Shown here: piece after piece, positions 1 to 8,161 of the stretch
Position numbering within the stretch: the first letter of the stretch is position 1
How the letters are laid out: the number at the start of each line of letters is the position of its first letter
Assembly (NCBI GenBank): GCA_913063005.1
Contig: CAJXZI010000036.1
Coordinates: 1-12,920 of the forward strand
Direction of reading: 5' to 3'
From: an uncultured Halieaceae bacterium
Lineage (GTDB): Bacteria; Pseudomonadota; Gammaproteobacteria; Pseudomonadales; Halieaceae
DNA length: 12,920 bases
The notes under the pieces: generated by a model
Seen by the model: only the letters and a program-made list of their open reading frames with translations
Told to the model about the DNA's origin: nothing
Databases searched by the model: none
Program-made: the position numbers and the translations under genes

Positions 1-2286
1 GATGCGGGTGCTTTCACCGGCTCTTACGGCGATCAATATATTTTCACCATTGAGCGTCGCTTCGATAAATTGCAGTTTATTCGTGAGAACACCGCGTATT
101 ACTTCGACCCGGAAAACGCGATCTCTCGTGCCTCCGAAGCGAATATTTCGCGTGCCGTTCTTGCGGTCGCGGCTATTGCCGCTGAAGACGAAGAAACAGG
201 TGAGGTCTTGATCGACTCCGATGCGCTGTTCCTCTCAGAGGCTTTCGCGAACGTGACTTATTCGCGTGATGATGATTCCGGCGATCGCTTCAAATTGGGT
301 GGTTTGGATGCGGAGAAGAGTCAAATTCTTGAGCTACGCAACTACCCCGAAAATACGGCGGTTGAGGTCGAGTACGTCTTCAATAATCCCAAGCCCAAGA
401 ACGGCGGTAGCGATGCGGTAACGGATGCGCGAAACGTATCAATCGTCGTCCGTCACACTTTGATCGCGGTCCCAGAAAACGACTATCAGCCTCGGTTTGC
501 CGATGCGCGTCTGGGAGCATTCAACGTCCAAGTGACGGATCTTACGTCTACGGATTCAGCGCCGTATCGTGATTTGCTCGAGCGTTGGCACCTCGTGAAG
601 AAAGACCCAAGTGCCGAGATTTCCGATCCCGTTGAACCCATCACCTGGTGGATTGAGAACACCACGCCGGTTGAGTGGCGTGATCTTATTATGGGTGCAG
701 CGCTTGAGTGGAATAAGGCGTTTGAGCACGCAGGCTTCAGTAACGCAATGGTCGTAAAAGTGCAGCCTGACGATGCTGATTGGGATGCGGGTGATATTCG
801 TTACAACGTCTTGCGATGGACCTCTTCGCCTCGTCCTCCCTTTGGTGGTTACGGCCCGAGTTTTTCTAACCCGCGCACCGGTCAATTGCTCGGCGCTGAC
901 ATCATGCTTGAGTACTCCTTCCTCAATCGCTCGAAGCTGACGCGTGAGTTGATTCAAGGTGAGGCTTTGGAGCCAATGATGCTGGGCGGTCACGACGCAC
1001 GTCTTTGCTCCGTCGGACATGCAATCGCAGAGGGCGGGCTCATGGCTGATATCGCGATCCAAATGGATGGCGGTGATGCGGACGTCGAAGAGCAGCTCAA
1101 GCGCGATCGCATGTACTACCTGATTCTGCACGAGCTGGGCCATACGCTCGGTATGAACCACAACATGAAGGCCACACAGTTGCTTACGCCCGAGCAGCTG
1201 GAGGACCCTGCAGTCCTTGAGTCAGGCATCATCTCTGGCTCGGTTATGGACTACCCGGCAGTGAATTACGCGGCAGATCGTGACGATCAAACGCTGTTCT
1301 ATACGATCGCACCAGGTCCATACGACGACTGGTATATTGAGTACGCGTACTCGCCGGGTTTGGCAGATGCTGATGCGGAAGCAGCACGCCTCGAGGCAAT
1401 CGCGTCGCGATCAACCGAGCACGCGCTTTCATTCGGTAATGATGCGGACGATATGCGAAGTCCGGGCCGCGGTCTCGACCCGCGCGTCAATATTTATGAC
1501 AACAGCTCTGATTCGATTGCCTACGCATCGAATCAGATGAAGCTCATGCACGACACCTTGAATAAAACGGCCGAGTGGACACCTGAAGAGGGTGATTCTT
1601 ACGAGGACGTCGTCGACGGTGTTGCCTTGCTTGTGCGTCTCTGGGGCACGAACGCAGGCGTTATTTCACGCTGGATTGGCGGTGTCTATGTCGATCGTGC
1701 CGTGGTTGGGCAGGAGGGTGCTACGGAGCCCTTCAGACCGGTTGAGCGCGAGCGACAGAAAGCGGCGATGTCAGCATTAGCCGATCAGCTGTTTGGGCCA
1801 GAGGCTTTCGAGATTGATGGTGCGCTATGGCGGCAAGCGGCACCGGAGCGTCGAGGCTTCAGCCACGGTGGTACGACTGAAGACCCCAAGATTCACCGTG
1901 CCGTGTTGTCTGCTCAGAAGCGTGTGTTTGATCACTTGCTGAACCCGACCGTCCTCAAACGCATTACGGACACCGAGCTCTATGGAAATGAGTACCCATT
2001 GGTGGAGGTCTTTGAAGATCTTACCGCTGCAGTATTCGCTGCCGATGCACGTGGCAGCGTTAACAGCTTCCGTCGTAACTTGCAGGTTGAGTATGTCGAC
2101 CGTCTTGCCATGATGGCGAGCGAGAAGGGTGCGGCTAAGTACCACAGCACGGCACAAGCACTGGCCGTTTTGACGCTGTCAGAGCTTCGCGATCAGCTGG
2201 CAAACAAGCGCCGTGGCGACCGTGTTTCTCAGGCACACGCCAAGTTGCTGGTCATGAACATCGATCGTGCGTTAGACGACGATTGA
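1..2286 (+). CDS. Zinc-dependent metalloprotease, DUF5117/EcxA-like (5' partial)
   Basis: The frame is open from base 1 (DAGAFTGSYG...), so the true start lies upstream; the first in-window TTG at 70 is internal. The visible 761 residues include HELGHTLGMNHN at about residues 377-388, the extended zinc site HExxHxxGxxH with H377, H381 and H387 as ligands and E378 as catalytic base. A metzincin-type Met-turn (SVMDYP, residues 414-419) follows. The part before the zinc site resembles the DUF5117 region, and the zinc domain resembles the DUF4953/EcxA-type family of large, usually exported bacterial proteases. A signal peptide would be in the missing N-terminus. The C-terminal 300 residues are mostly helical and polar with no evident membrane segment. 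Probably cuts extracellular or periplasmic protein; substrate unknown. It converges with the DUF3237 gene and seems unrelated to the catabolic genes. Family call firm, role inferred. Confidence 0.9.
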   Translation, partial: DAGAFTGSYGDQYIFTIERRFDKLQFIRENTAYYFDPENAISRASEANISRAVLAVAAIAAEDEETGEVLIDSDALFLSEAFANVTYSRDDDSGDRFKLGGLDAEKSQILELRNYPENTAVEVEYVFNNPKPKNGGSDAVTDARNVSIVVRHTLIAVPENDYQPRFADARLGAFNVQVTDLTSTDSAPYRDLLERWHLVKKDPSAEISDPVEPITWWIENTTPVEWRDLIMGAALEWNKAFEHAGFSNAMVVKVQPDDADWDAGDIRYNVLRWTSSPRPPFGGYGPSFSNPRTGQLLGADIMLEYSFLNRSKLTRELIQGEALEPMMLGGHDARLCSVGHAIAEGGLMADIAIQMDGGDADVEEQLKRDRMYYLILHELGHTLGMNHNMKATQLLTPEQLEDPAVLESGIISGSVMDYPAVNYAADRDDQTLFYTIAPGPYDDWYIEYAYSPGLADADAEAARLEAIASRSTEHALSFGNDADDMRSPGRGLDPRVNIYDNSSDSIAYASNQMKLMHDTLNKTAEWTPEEGDSYEDVVDGVALLVRLWGTNAGVISRWIGGVYVDRAVVGQEGATEPFRPVERERQKAAMSALADQLFGPEAFEIDGALWRQAAPERRGFSHGGTTEDPKIHRAVLSAQKRVFDHLLNPTVLKRITDTELYGNEYPLVEVFEDLTAAVFAADARGSVNSFRRNLQVEYVDRLAMMASEKGAAKYHSTAQALAVLTLSELRDQLANKRRGDRVSQAHAKLLVMNIDRALDDD

Positions 2287-2295
2287 TCCACGCGA

Positions 2296-2324
2296 GGCTG
2301 GGAGTCTTTTTAGGGCTCCTGGCC
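2296..2324. terminator. Possible hairpin between convergent genes
   Basis: GGCTGGGAG (2296-2304) can pair with CTCCTGGCC (2316-2324) over nine positions, two of them G-U in a plus-strand transcript, with an 11-base loop. It sits 9 bases after the metalloprotease stop and spans the DUF3237 stop codon. No T-run follows the stem on either strand, so it is not a canonical intrinsic terminator; it may only act as a 3' end stabiliser. Confidence 0.22.
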
Positions 2325-2789
2325 AATCACAAAAAAATCATAGGTCGGGTTATAGCCTGATTGCTTGCCCACACCGACGATGATGGCGTCCTCGAGCCAT
2401 CGCAGCGACTCGTCTCCGGTTTCAATTTTTGCGGCCACGGATAAGTTGTAACTATCGGGTGCCAACTCTGCTCCGGAGGCTAATGCCTTTAAAGCCTCAG
2501 CATTAGCGACGAACTGACCTTCGTAGCTGAGATATATATAGGCGCCCTCCTGTGTTTCTAGGGAGAGCCTGACGTCTATTTTCATGACGCCGTCATTGCG
2601 GAAGATCACCCAATCGGCGCCACCAGGAAGTACCTTGCCGCTCAGCTTCGCGCCTTCGAAGTGGCCGCCGCTTATGGGTGCTATCGTGCGGCGGCCGTTG
2701 GCCGTGATGCCTATCGGGAGTGAGCTCGCTGAATCAACATCGAGTTGAAGTGTCATTAAGTGTTGGTAAGGAAGCTCTGAAGGGGTCAT
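2310..2789 (-). CDS. DUF3237 family protein
   Basis: A 159-residue protein matching the DUF3237 (UPF0311) pattern. It opens with a 'LMTLQLDVD' strand, then has the 'APISGGHFEGAKLSGKVLPGGADW' region (residues about 37-60), a 'VRLSLET..GAYIYLSYEG' segment, and a C-terminal 'YDFFVIG'. The fold is a small beta-barrel with no signal peptide or membrane segment. The biochemical role of the family is not established. The ATG overlaps the stop of RHO-1 by four bases (ATGA, 2786-2789) and has no good ribosome binding site of its own, so translation is probably coupled to the oxygenase. That linkage suggests it acts on, or helps bind, a product of RHO-1, but this is inference. Length is normal for the family. 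Confidence 0.85.
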   Translation of the reverse strand: MTPSELPYQHLMTLQLDVDSASSLPIGITANGRRTIAPISGGHFEGAKLSGKVLPGGADWVIFRNDGVMKIDVRLSLETQEGAYIYLSYEGQFVANAEALKALASGAELAPDSYNLSVAAKIETGDESLRWLEDAIIVGVGKQSGYNPTYDFFVIGQEP

Positions 2790-4162
2790 AGGTTTGAATC
2801 CGCGGCCATGTAGGCATCGAGCGTGTTGTGAAAATGCCTGATGCGGCTCTCTTGATAAGAGGCGAGCGTTACACCTGGCTTTCGGGTTGTCAGCAGTCCG
2901 CGCTGAATCCGTTTGAGATTGTCAGTGTCCTGATCAACCACCATGGCCGCTGATCCCATCGCCTCAACCGTGGACCAAGGCTCTTCTTCGGTTAACCAAA
3001 TGATCGGAGCGGGTTTGGGGTGACTGCCGTCTTCTGCTTTTGGGAACAGGAAAAAGATTTCCATGATCGATCGATGGGGGTCATCTCCGTAGGGTCTAAA
3101 TCTGTAGCCCGCCGATAACCCTAAGCCTCCGTAGGGAACAAAGTTAGGGAACACCGTGTATTGAATGAGGTCGATCGCCACAGAGTCTGATACCTGCGAG
3201 AAATCCCTCCCGGAGCTTGCCGAAATCTTCTTTCGGGCAACATCAGCGAAGTGGGCTCTTGGGCTCTGTCCCTCAGGAGTAGGTGCCTTCGATTTAAAAA
3301 AAGGCGTATCCCGTTCCATGTAGGCCCGCACGGTCTCATCGTCTACATGGGGTTTTGAAGGGCTCGGCACACCCTGAGCGCTGATCATCCGATTGATGTG
3401 TCGCACCCCGGGCCAGGTGTCGTACTGTGTGTTGCTGTCGCCGTAATAGGCTGTGGTTTGCGGGTGTGCAAACGCCACGTGATAAGCCTCTACAAAGGCT
3501 TCAGCACAGAGCTTCCAATTGCACGGCATCACCTTGGCGACGTGAATGGCTTTGTAACGATCCTCGAGTGCATAGGCTTTGAAGTGCTCGGGAAGAATCT
3601 CGAGGTAGTCTAGAAGAGGCTCACACTCCAGGTCGAAGTTGATGAAGACGAAACCGCCCCAGATATCGACTTGCGCTTCAGGGAGGCTGAACTCTTCAAA
3701 GTTGACGTGAGTAAAATCCCACGCCTCGGGTACGTGCTTTAAACAGCCGTCTAATCCCCAGGTAAAGCCATGAAAGGGGCAGCGAAACTGTTTTACGCAA
3801 CCACCCTCGGTTCTGAGCTGCGTGCCTCTATGAAGGCAGGCGTTGATGTATGCACGAATATCTTGGGGGTTCGGTCCTGTTCTCACGACGATGAGAGAGT
3901 CGTTTACGATCTCGTATACGACATGGTCGCCAACATTGGGAATATCTTCTAATCGGCAGGCCCACTGCCAGGTTTTTCGCCAGACCTTTTCGACTTCTCT
4001 GTCATGGTAAGCCTTGCTTATATAGCGTTCGATCGAGATGTCGTCGTTGCCAAAATCGACCTGTGATTGCTGTTGCATATGGTCAGGTGGCGCTATCACA
4101 TCAGATGCCAAAATGTCCTGTAGCGACGGTTGCGGGCGTTCGCTTGATGCGCTCGATGTCAT
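2786..4162 (-). CDS. Rieske non-haem iron oxygenase alpha subunit (RHO-1)
   Basis: A 458-residue ring-hydroxylating-type oxygenase large subunit. The Rieske 2Fe-2S site is C109-x-H111 ... C128-x2-H131 (CLH and CPFH). The mononuclear iron site is EAYHVAFAH with H228 and H233, plus probable D412 in DQDTDN. The residue bridging the two metal centres is E225 where naphthalene-type dioxygenases have Asp. The start was set at ATG 4162 because AGGGA lies about 8 bases upstream. The open frame runs on to an ATG at 4264, but those 34 residues (MARLFCEFHISK...) lie across the operator and into the TetR gene and are not oxygenase-like. No beta subunit is adjacent, so a homotrimer is likely. It is followed by DUF3237 with a 4-bp overlap and is divergent from tetR, which probably controls it. 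Substrate unknown. Confidence 0.9.
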   Translation of the reverse strand: MTSSASSERPQPSLQDILASDVIAPPDHMQQQSQVDFGNDDISIERYISKAYHDREVEKVWRKTWQWACRLEDIPNVGDHVVYEIVNDSLIVVRTGPNPQDIRAYINACLHRGTQLRTEGGCVKQFRCPFHGFTWGLDGCLKHVPEAWDFTHVNFEEFSLPEAQVDIWGGFVFINFDLECEPLLDYLEILPEHFKAYALEDRYKAIHVAKVMPCNWKLCAEAFVEAYHVAFAHPQTTAYYGDSNTQYDTWPGVRHINRMISAQGVPSPSKPHVDDETVRAYMERDTPFFKSKAPTPEGQSPRAHFADVARKKISASSGRDFSQVSDSVAIDLIQYTVFPNFVPYGGLGLSAGYRFRPYGDDPHRSIMEIFFLFPKAEDGSHPKPAPIIWLTEEEPWSTVEAMGSAAMVVDQDTDNLKRIQRGLLTTRKPGVTLASYQESRIRHFHNTLDAYMAADSNL

Positions 4163-4185
4163 GGCAAATATCCCTATTAATTTAC

Positions 4186-4203
4186 AAACAGTCTGGTCTG
4201 TTT
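4186..4203. promoter_or_regulatory. Palindromic operator between RHO-1 and tetR
   Basis: On the plus strand AAACAG-TCTGGT-CTGTTT forms a perfect inverted repeat with 6-bp arms and a 6-bp spacer. It lies 23 bases upstream of the RHO-1 start and 34 bases upstream of the TetR start. Size, symmetry and position in a divergent regulator/target gap match TetR-family operators, and the core 'AGACCAGACTGT' resembles known TetR-type sites. The likely ligand-responsive repressor is the adjacent TetR protein. Confidence 0.6.
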
Positions 4204-4237
4204 TTTTATTGAAGTCAAAGATGATAGGCTTGGAAAT

Positions 4238-4846
4238 ATGGAATTCGCAAAAAAGCCTCGCCAAAGTCAGCAGGAGCGGAGCGCATTAACGCGCAATAAG
4301 CTACTCAATTCGACGCTACAGATTATTGATGCAGAGGGATGGCATCGAGCGAGCATGCAGCGAATCTGCGAGCATGCTGGCGTCTCTAGAGGTGCTCAAA
4401 CGCATCATTTTCCCACGCGCGAGAGTCTACTCATCGCAAGCGTTAGGGAGATCGTCAAACGTTACCAATCTGATTTAACAGAGGGCCCAATCCGCCTGCA
4501 GAATTTGGAGGCGTTCTTCGATTTTTTGTGGGACGCGACGTTTAATGACAATTTGCTGATCTGTTGGGTGGAAGCAATGGTTGCCGCGCGAACTGACGCG
4601 TCACTCAAGCGCGTTGTCGCTGATACCGACGCTTCATCAATGACGGCGATGCGCGCTCTGGGTGCAGAAGCGAGTCAGCCAAATGGACCTGTCAGAATTC
4701 GAGGCACCTCACAGGTTGAGGATCTCGTCGAGCTGACGGTGTGCCTATTACGCGGACTCGTGCTACAGCAGGGCGTTCATCACGATCTATCGGAAAAGCG
4801 GCGTTTGTTCGAGTTGTGGACGCGCATCGTCGCTGAAGTAGCCTAG
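4238..4846 (+). CDS. TetR/AcrR family transcriptional regulator
   Basis: A 202-residue one-domain-plus-sensor regulator. The N-terminal helix-turn-helix covers about residues 17-65 (TRNKLLNSTLQIIDAEGW, ICEHAGVSRGAQTHHFPTRESLL), with the typical 'HHFPTRESLL' end where most members have 'YYHFxxKExLL'. The C-terminal half (about 75-202) is helical and variable, as expected for a ligand-binding domain. It starts 75 bp from RHO-1 on the opposite strand with an 18-bp palindrome between, so it most likely represses the RHO-1/DUF3237 pair and itself until a substrate or product binds. The ATG at 4238 follows a weak purine stretch (GGCTTGGAAAT). It ends 43 bases from the end of RHO-2 in a convergent arrangement with no clear terminator. 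Family call secure; ligand unknown. Confidence 0.9.
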   Translation: MEFAKKPRQSQQERSALTRNKLLNSTLQIIDAEGWHRASMQRICEHAGVSRGAQTHHFPTRESLLIASVREIVKRYQSDLTEGPIRLQNLEAFFDFLWDATFNDNLLICWVEAMVAARTDASLKRVVADTDASSMTAMRALGAEASQPNGPVRIRGTSQVEDLVELTVCLLRGLVLQQGVHHDLSEKRRLFELWTRIVAEVA

Positions 4847-4889
4847 CCAGATAGCGATTTCCTAGCGCTCGCTTGCTGTGTCGCGCACA

Positions 4890-6077
4890 TCAATTATTGG
4901 CGAATCGCTCTCCAAACCAGCCGTGGAAATGTGCGGTTGGAATGTCCATGAGAGGTGAGAACACGCCGCCTGTGAATCCCGGCGACGCCCGGCCACGCTG
5001 CATGCCTTCAACGACCGACACGTCCTCCGAGAACACCAGATTCCAAGCTTCATGGAGACTCTGTCGGCGCTCAGCGTAGGCGTCCGTTAGTGCCTCTTCG
5101 CTCGAATATAAAAATTGCAGCCGCTCGGTGGTTGTCTCAGGTGACTCAGGCATCAGTAAGATCGCAAAGAAGTGATCTGCTTGGATCCCCAAGAGCACAT
5201 TGGGATAGAGCGATAAGTATTCTGCGGTTTTAACGCGTGATTGATCCCAGTTGGCAAACACCGGTAACGGCGTTGATGCGCCGCGTGTAAGGTCGTAGAC
5301 GTGTGTACCTTGACCGGACGAGATCGGGTCAACAATCAGGTTGTAGTGCTCATCAAGTGGCGAGTAGGTGTTGAGATCGGGGTGCACAAATGGCAAGTGA
5401 TACGACTCGCAGTAGTTCTCGATCGCAAGTTTGTAGTTACTTTCGACCGATAGCTCCATCGAACCATAGGGGCCCGTGTCGCTAACCAGACGTCCCGTAA
5501 AGTCCTGTCCTGCAAGCGATCCCCAGCGAGTGAGGATGGGGTCAAGATGCTCGGTCAGCGCAGGCGCTTCACCCGATAAGTTGATGAAGACAATACCCAT
5601 CAACTCCTCAGAGCGGACTTCTTTCAATCCGTGCTCGCTGCAGTCGAATCCTTCGATGCTATGAACACCCATACCGCCAATATTGGGGGTCGCTTTCAGC
5701 TCACCGGACAGCCCATAGCCCCAGCGGTGATAGGGACAGCGAATTACCATGCCTGCCGAGCCCTTCTCGGCGACCAGTGTCATACCCCGGTGGCTGCAGA
5801 CATTGTGAAAAACACGCGCAACCCCCTCGCTATCGCGAACCATTAAGAGCGGTAGGCCCATGAAGTTCACGGGATACACACACCCAGGCTCATGAATATC
5901 AGCGCCAAAACCGAGTCCTGCCCAGGTCTTGGCAACGACGCGATCGCGCTCTTCCTGCCAAGTGACTGCATCGGTGTAGTGTGTATTGGGCAAACCCGTC
6001 TTTGGATATACGGTTGGGGCTTCAGTCGACTCGATACCACTGTCGTTCGAAGAATGGATAAGGTCTAGTGTGGCCAT
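4890..6077 (-). CDS. Rieske non-haem iron oxygenase alpha subunit (RHO-2)
   Basis: A 395-residue oxygenase. The Rieske site is C94-x-H96 ... C114-x2-H117 (CSH, CPYH); the second motif continues CPYHRW, with Arg after the ligand histidine where Ala, Gly, Ser or Thr is more usual. The iron site is IENYCESYHLPFVHP with H227 and H232, and D352 in SEDVSVVEGMQRG; the bridging residue is E224. The 'ENY.E.YH' and 'ED..xVE..QRG' signatures place it nearer the choline monooxygenase/CntA/GbcA side of the family than the classical aromatic dioxygenases. The ATG at 6077 is preceded by AGGT about 6 bases upstream. It lies 120 bp downstream of the FAD oxidoreductase on the same strand and may be cotranscribed with it. 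Substrate not deducible. Confidence 0.88.
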   Translation of the reverse strand: MATLDLIHSSNDSGIESTEAPTVYPKTGLPNTHYTDAVTWQEERDRVVAKTWAGLGFGADIHEPGCVYPVNFMGLPLLMVRDSEGVARVFHNVCSHRGMTLVAEKGSAGMVIRCPYHRWGYGLSGELKATPNIGGMGVHSIEGFDCSEHGLKEVRSEELMGIVFINLSGEAPALTEHLDPILTRWGSLAGQDFTGRLVSDTGPYGSMELSVESNYKLAIENYCESYHLPFVHPDLNTYSPLDEHYNLIVDPISSGQGTHVYDLTRGASTPLPVFANWDQSRVKTAEYLSLYPNVLLGIQADHFFAILLMPESPETTTERLQFLYSSEEALTDAYAERRQSLHEAWNLVFSEDVSVVEGMQRGRASPGFTGGVFSPLMDIPTAHFHGWFGERFANN

Positions 6078-6197
6078 GGCTTACCTATTACTCGTACTAG
6101 CTTCGATCGCTTTCGCGGGGCGCGCAGTTTACGCCCACCTATCTGTTTCACCAATCCATTTTTCTAACCACAGAGGGGGGCTTGGCAGAGGGTCGAT

Positions 6198-7541
6198 TTA
6201 GCTCCAAGGGAAGGGGCTGTTGGATACCGGGTGTAAGTCGCCTTCCTCATAACGCGAGAACCGGAAAGGTCTTAAAAGCGATTGGGACTCTCCGCAGATC
6301 GTTCTCGCTACCAAGTCGCCAACGCCAATCATTTTGTAGCCGTGATTGGAGTCTGCCAGCACGAAGCAGTTTTCGCGCATGTTATCGAAGACGGGGAAGC
6401 TATCGGGTGTGAATGCGCCGATACCGCCAGAGGGCTCGCGCTTGAATTTGGGCAGTGTGCCCGAGAACCGTTCTTGGCAGTGCGCGAGTGCCGAGACCCA
6501 CATTTCCGCAAATTCTGGGCCTACGATGAACTCGGGTGAGGCCGGGCCGTAAGGGTCAACTGAGACCTCGGTGGCTGCTTTATCGACGATGAAAGGTGCT
6601 GCGCCGCCCTGGACACCGCCGAAGTGGAAGTCGGGTTTGTAATAGATACCCCACATCTTATCTGTGATGAGCCGACCGTCGTCGTCCGAGTAAAGCGGCG
6701 CATCGGTATCCACATGGATCACGGGTGGCATATGCCCGTCATTAGTCACTTGAAGCGTTGGATCCACACCTAAGGTGCCTTCCTGAAGCGACCAATAGAT
6801 CCACATGGGAATGCCCTCGGCAAGTGCGCCTGACTCGGGGTTGCGGATGCTAACTTCCATGGGTAGCTCGAGCATTTCCCAGAAGCGCCGGACCCACGGA
6901 CCCGCTGCGATCACGGCGTAGTCGCAGGCGATGTTCCCGCGGTCGGTATTCACTGAGGTGATTGCACCGGAGTTGTCGGAGGAGAGGCTGGTTACCTCGA
7001 TACCTGAGATGATTCTGACGCCTAGGGCCTCAGCTTTACCCGCCAGGCCGTACATCGCTTTTGAGTTGTTGGCATAGCCGCCCGGTTTTTCGTGAAGCAC
7101 CGAGGTGATGCCTTCCGCGCGCCAGTCTGAAAACAGTGTCTTCATATAGTCGCTGCTGGCTTTAGCGCCCTCGATAAAGGTCGACTCGTAATCGATGGCT
7201 TGCTGCTGCTCGTAAATCGAGCGCACGTCCTCGCGCATCGACTCGCAGCTAATCTGCATGTAGCCCACCGGGTGGTAGCTGTAAGTCTCTGGGTCGCTCT
7301 CCCAAATGCGTACGGAGTGCGCCATGAGTTCACGCATCGCTGGCTGATAGTAGTTGTTGCGGATCACACCGCAGGCAATGCCCGTGGCTCCTGAGCAAAT
7401 GCCGGACTTATCAAGGATGACAATGTCCCGGCCGTCGCCTTTGCCGGTGGCTTTAAGCCGAAGCGCGAGGTGATAAGCCGTGCTCAATCCATGGATGCCG
7501 GCACCGACAATGACGTAAGGGCTGTGAGTTGGTATCGCCAT
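6198..7541 (-). CDS. FAD-dependent oxidoreductase, DAO / sarcosine oxidase beta-like
   Basis: A 447-residue flavoprotein. The N-terminal Rossmann motif is VIVGAGIHG (residues 10-18), with D44 at the end of the second strand (VILDK). 'SGATGIACGVIRNNYY' (50-65) corresponds to the FAD-contacting loop, which in SoxB-type enzymes carries a similar '..IIRSNY' element. The C-terminal flavin-contact motif NHGYKMIGVG lies near residue 410. No GcvT-like domain follows, so length matches single-domain amine oxidases (SoxB, glycine oxidase, D-amino acid dehydrogenase). It probably oxidises a secondary or tertiary amine or amino acid to an imine, substrate unknown. The start is ATG 7541, not the in-frame GTG 7550, because that GTG lies inside the ribosome binding site AAGGTGG. 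A 239-bp upstream gap with a shared 16-bp motif suggests its own promoter. RHO-2 follows after 120 bp. Confidence 0.87.
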   Translation of the reverse strand: MAIPTHSPYVIVGAGIHGLSTAYHLALRLKATGKGDGRDIVILDKSGICSGATGIACGVIRNNYYQPAMRELMAHSVRIWESDPETYSYHPVGYMQISCESMREDVRSIYEQQQAIDYESTFIEGAKASSDYMKTLFSDWRAEGITSVLHEKPGGYANNSKAMYGLAGKAEALGVRIISGIEVTSLSSDNSGAITSVNTDRGNIACDYAVIAAGPWVRRFWEMLELPMEVSIRNPESGALAEGIPMWIYWSLQEGTLGVDPTLQVTNDGHMPPVIHVDTDAPLYSDDDGRLITDKMWGIYYKPDFHFGGVQGGAAPFIVDKAATEVSVDPYGPASPEFIVGPEFAEMWVSALAHCQERFSGTLPKFKREPSGGIGAFTPDSFPVFDNMRENCFVLADSNHGYKMIGVGDLVARTICGESQSLLRPFRFSRYEEGDLHPVSNSPFPWS

Positions 7542-7546
7542 ATAAA

Positions 7547-7553
7547 CCACCTT
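7547..7553 (-). promoter_or_regulatory. Ribosome binding site fixing the FAD oxidoreductase start
   Basis: The minus strand reads AAGGTGG, then 5 bases, then ATG (7541). The alternative in-frame GTG at 7550 overlaps this site and so cannot be the start it serves. Confidence 0.7.
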
Positions 7554-7583
7554 CGTATTGTTATAGCCGTCACTACTATCATT

Positions 7584-7625
7584 TTTATAGCGGCAATGTT
7601 GTGAGCCTTATCAAACGTGCTGATA
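7584..7625 (-). promoter_or_regulatory. Candidate promoter/operator upstream of FAD oxidoreductase
   Basis: Within the 239-bp gap 7542-7780, the minus strand has TTGATA (7609-7614) and, 18-19 bases downstream, CTATAA/TATAAA (7584-7590), a weak -35/-10 pair. Overlapping the -35, the plus strand carries ATCAAACG-TGCT-GATA (7610-7625). The same ATCAAACG-N4-GATA occurs in the RpiR/dehydrogenase gap at 11622-11637. A repressor bound here would block the -35. The rest of the gap holds only an 11-base palindrome ATGACGGTCAT (7693-7703) and no convincing gene or terminator. Confidence 0.35.
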
Positions 7626-7780
7626 GAGCCCCATTTTATTCTTGTTTGTTGCGACTAAATCTCTTTTCTTTTCCACTCGCTATGTCAGGGTGATGACGGT
7701 CATTGCGCTCTCCACAGGGCTTTTTTCCCCGCCCAATAATGTCGCTGCGCAATTTTGACGCTGGCTTAGCTCGAGCAATG

Positions 7781-8161
7781 TCAGGCCAGTCCTTTCTCCT
7801 CCAGGACCTTTCGAGCTGCTCTGAAACACTCGAGCGATTGCGGTACGCCGCAGTAGATGCCGATGACATGAATAATGGCCTGAATCTCTTCCTTGCTCAC
7901 GCCGTTATTAATCGCTCCGCGACAATGCACTTCCCACTCGTGCATTTTTCCCAGCGCGCCAATCATGGCGAGGTTCATCATTGATCGCGTCTTTGGGTCG
8001 ATGACATCATCACCCCAACCAAAACCCCAACACCAAGCAGTCATTGCCTCTTGAAAGGGGCGAGTGAAATCGTCCGCTGCAGCAAGATTCTTTTCAACGT
8101 ATTCGGCTCCCAATACCTGCTTGCGCATCTCGAGGCCTTTCTCGAATAGGTCCTGATCCAT
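7781..8161 (-). CDS. Carboxymuconolactone decarboxylase family protein
   Basis: A 126-residue all-helical protein of the CMD/AhpD superfamily. The core block is RSMMNLAMIGALGKMHEWEV (residues 59-78) with H74, E75 and H79, then 'AINNGVSKEEI' (83-93) and 'IYCGVPQSLECFRAA', the standard gamma-CMD layout and length. It lacks the CxxC of AhpD-type peroxidase partners, so a lyase, isomerase or lactone-handling role is more likely than a redox one. A tryptophan-rich segment AWCWGFGWGD (42-51) is distinctive. ATG 8161 directly follows the aldehyde dehydrogenase TAA with no gap, and AAGGA lies about 8 bases upstream, so it is the last gene of the RpiR-RHO-3-ALDH operon. In aromatic pathways the family acts on ring-cleavage products, hinting at a cyclic substrate. 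The specific reaction is unknown. Confidence 0.88.
   Translation of the reverse strand: MDQDLFEKGLEMRKQVLGAEYVEKNLAAADDFTRPFQEAMTAWCWGFGWGDDVIDPKTRSMMNLAMIGALGKMHEWEVHCRGAINNGVSKEEIQAIIHVIGIYCGVPQSLECFRAARKVLEEKGLA

Noticed and set aside
556..1161. 201-residue minus-strand open frame inside the metalloprotease gene
   Set aside because: Antisense to the conserved zinc-protease domain, no recognisable motif; a shadow of the real gene's codon bias.
4163..4264. N-terminal extension of RHO-1 to ATG 4264 (492 residues)
   Set aside because: The extra 34 residues cross the palindromic operator and overlap the TetR start, do not look like the family, and the ATG at 4162 has an AGGGA ribosome binding site.
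4847..4889. AGCGA/TCGCT hairpin in the convergent gap between tetR and RHO-2
   Set aside because: Only a 5-bp stem, no T-run on either strand; consistent with chance.
6078..6197. Separate promoter or regulatory element in the 120-bp gap between the FAD oxidoreductase and RHO-2
   Set aside because: No convincing -35/-10 pair, shared motif or palindrome was found; the gap is compatible with cotranscription.
7693..7734. Possible terminator downstream of the CMD gene (ATGACGGTCAT palindrome; GGGC...GCCC around an A/T run)
   Set aside because: Stems are only 4-5 bp and no T-run follows on the minus strand, so no intrinsic terminator can be supported.
7636..7869. 77-residue minus-strand frame running from the CMD gene into the intergenic gap
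   Set aside because: Mostly overlaps CMD in another frame, highly basic low-information sequence, no start context.
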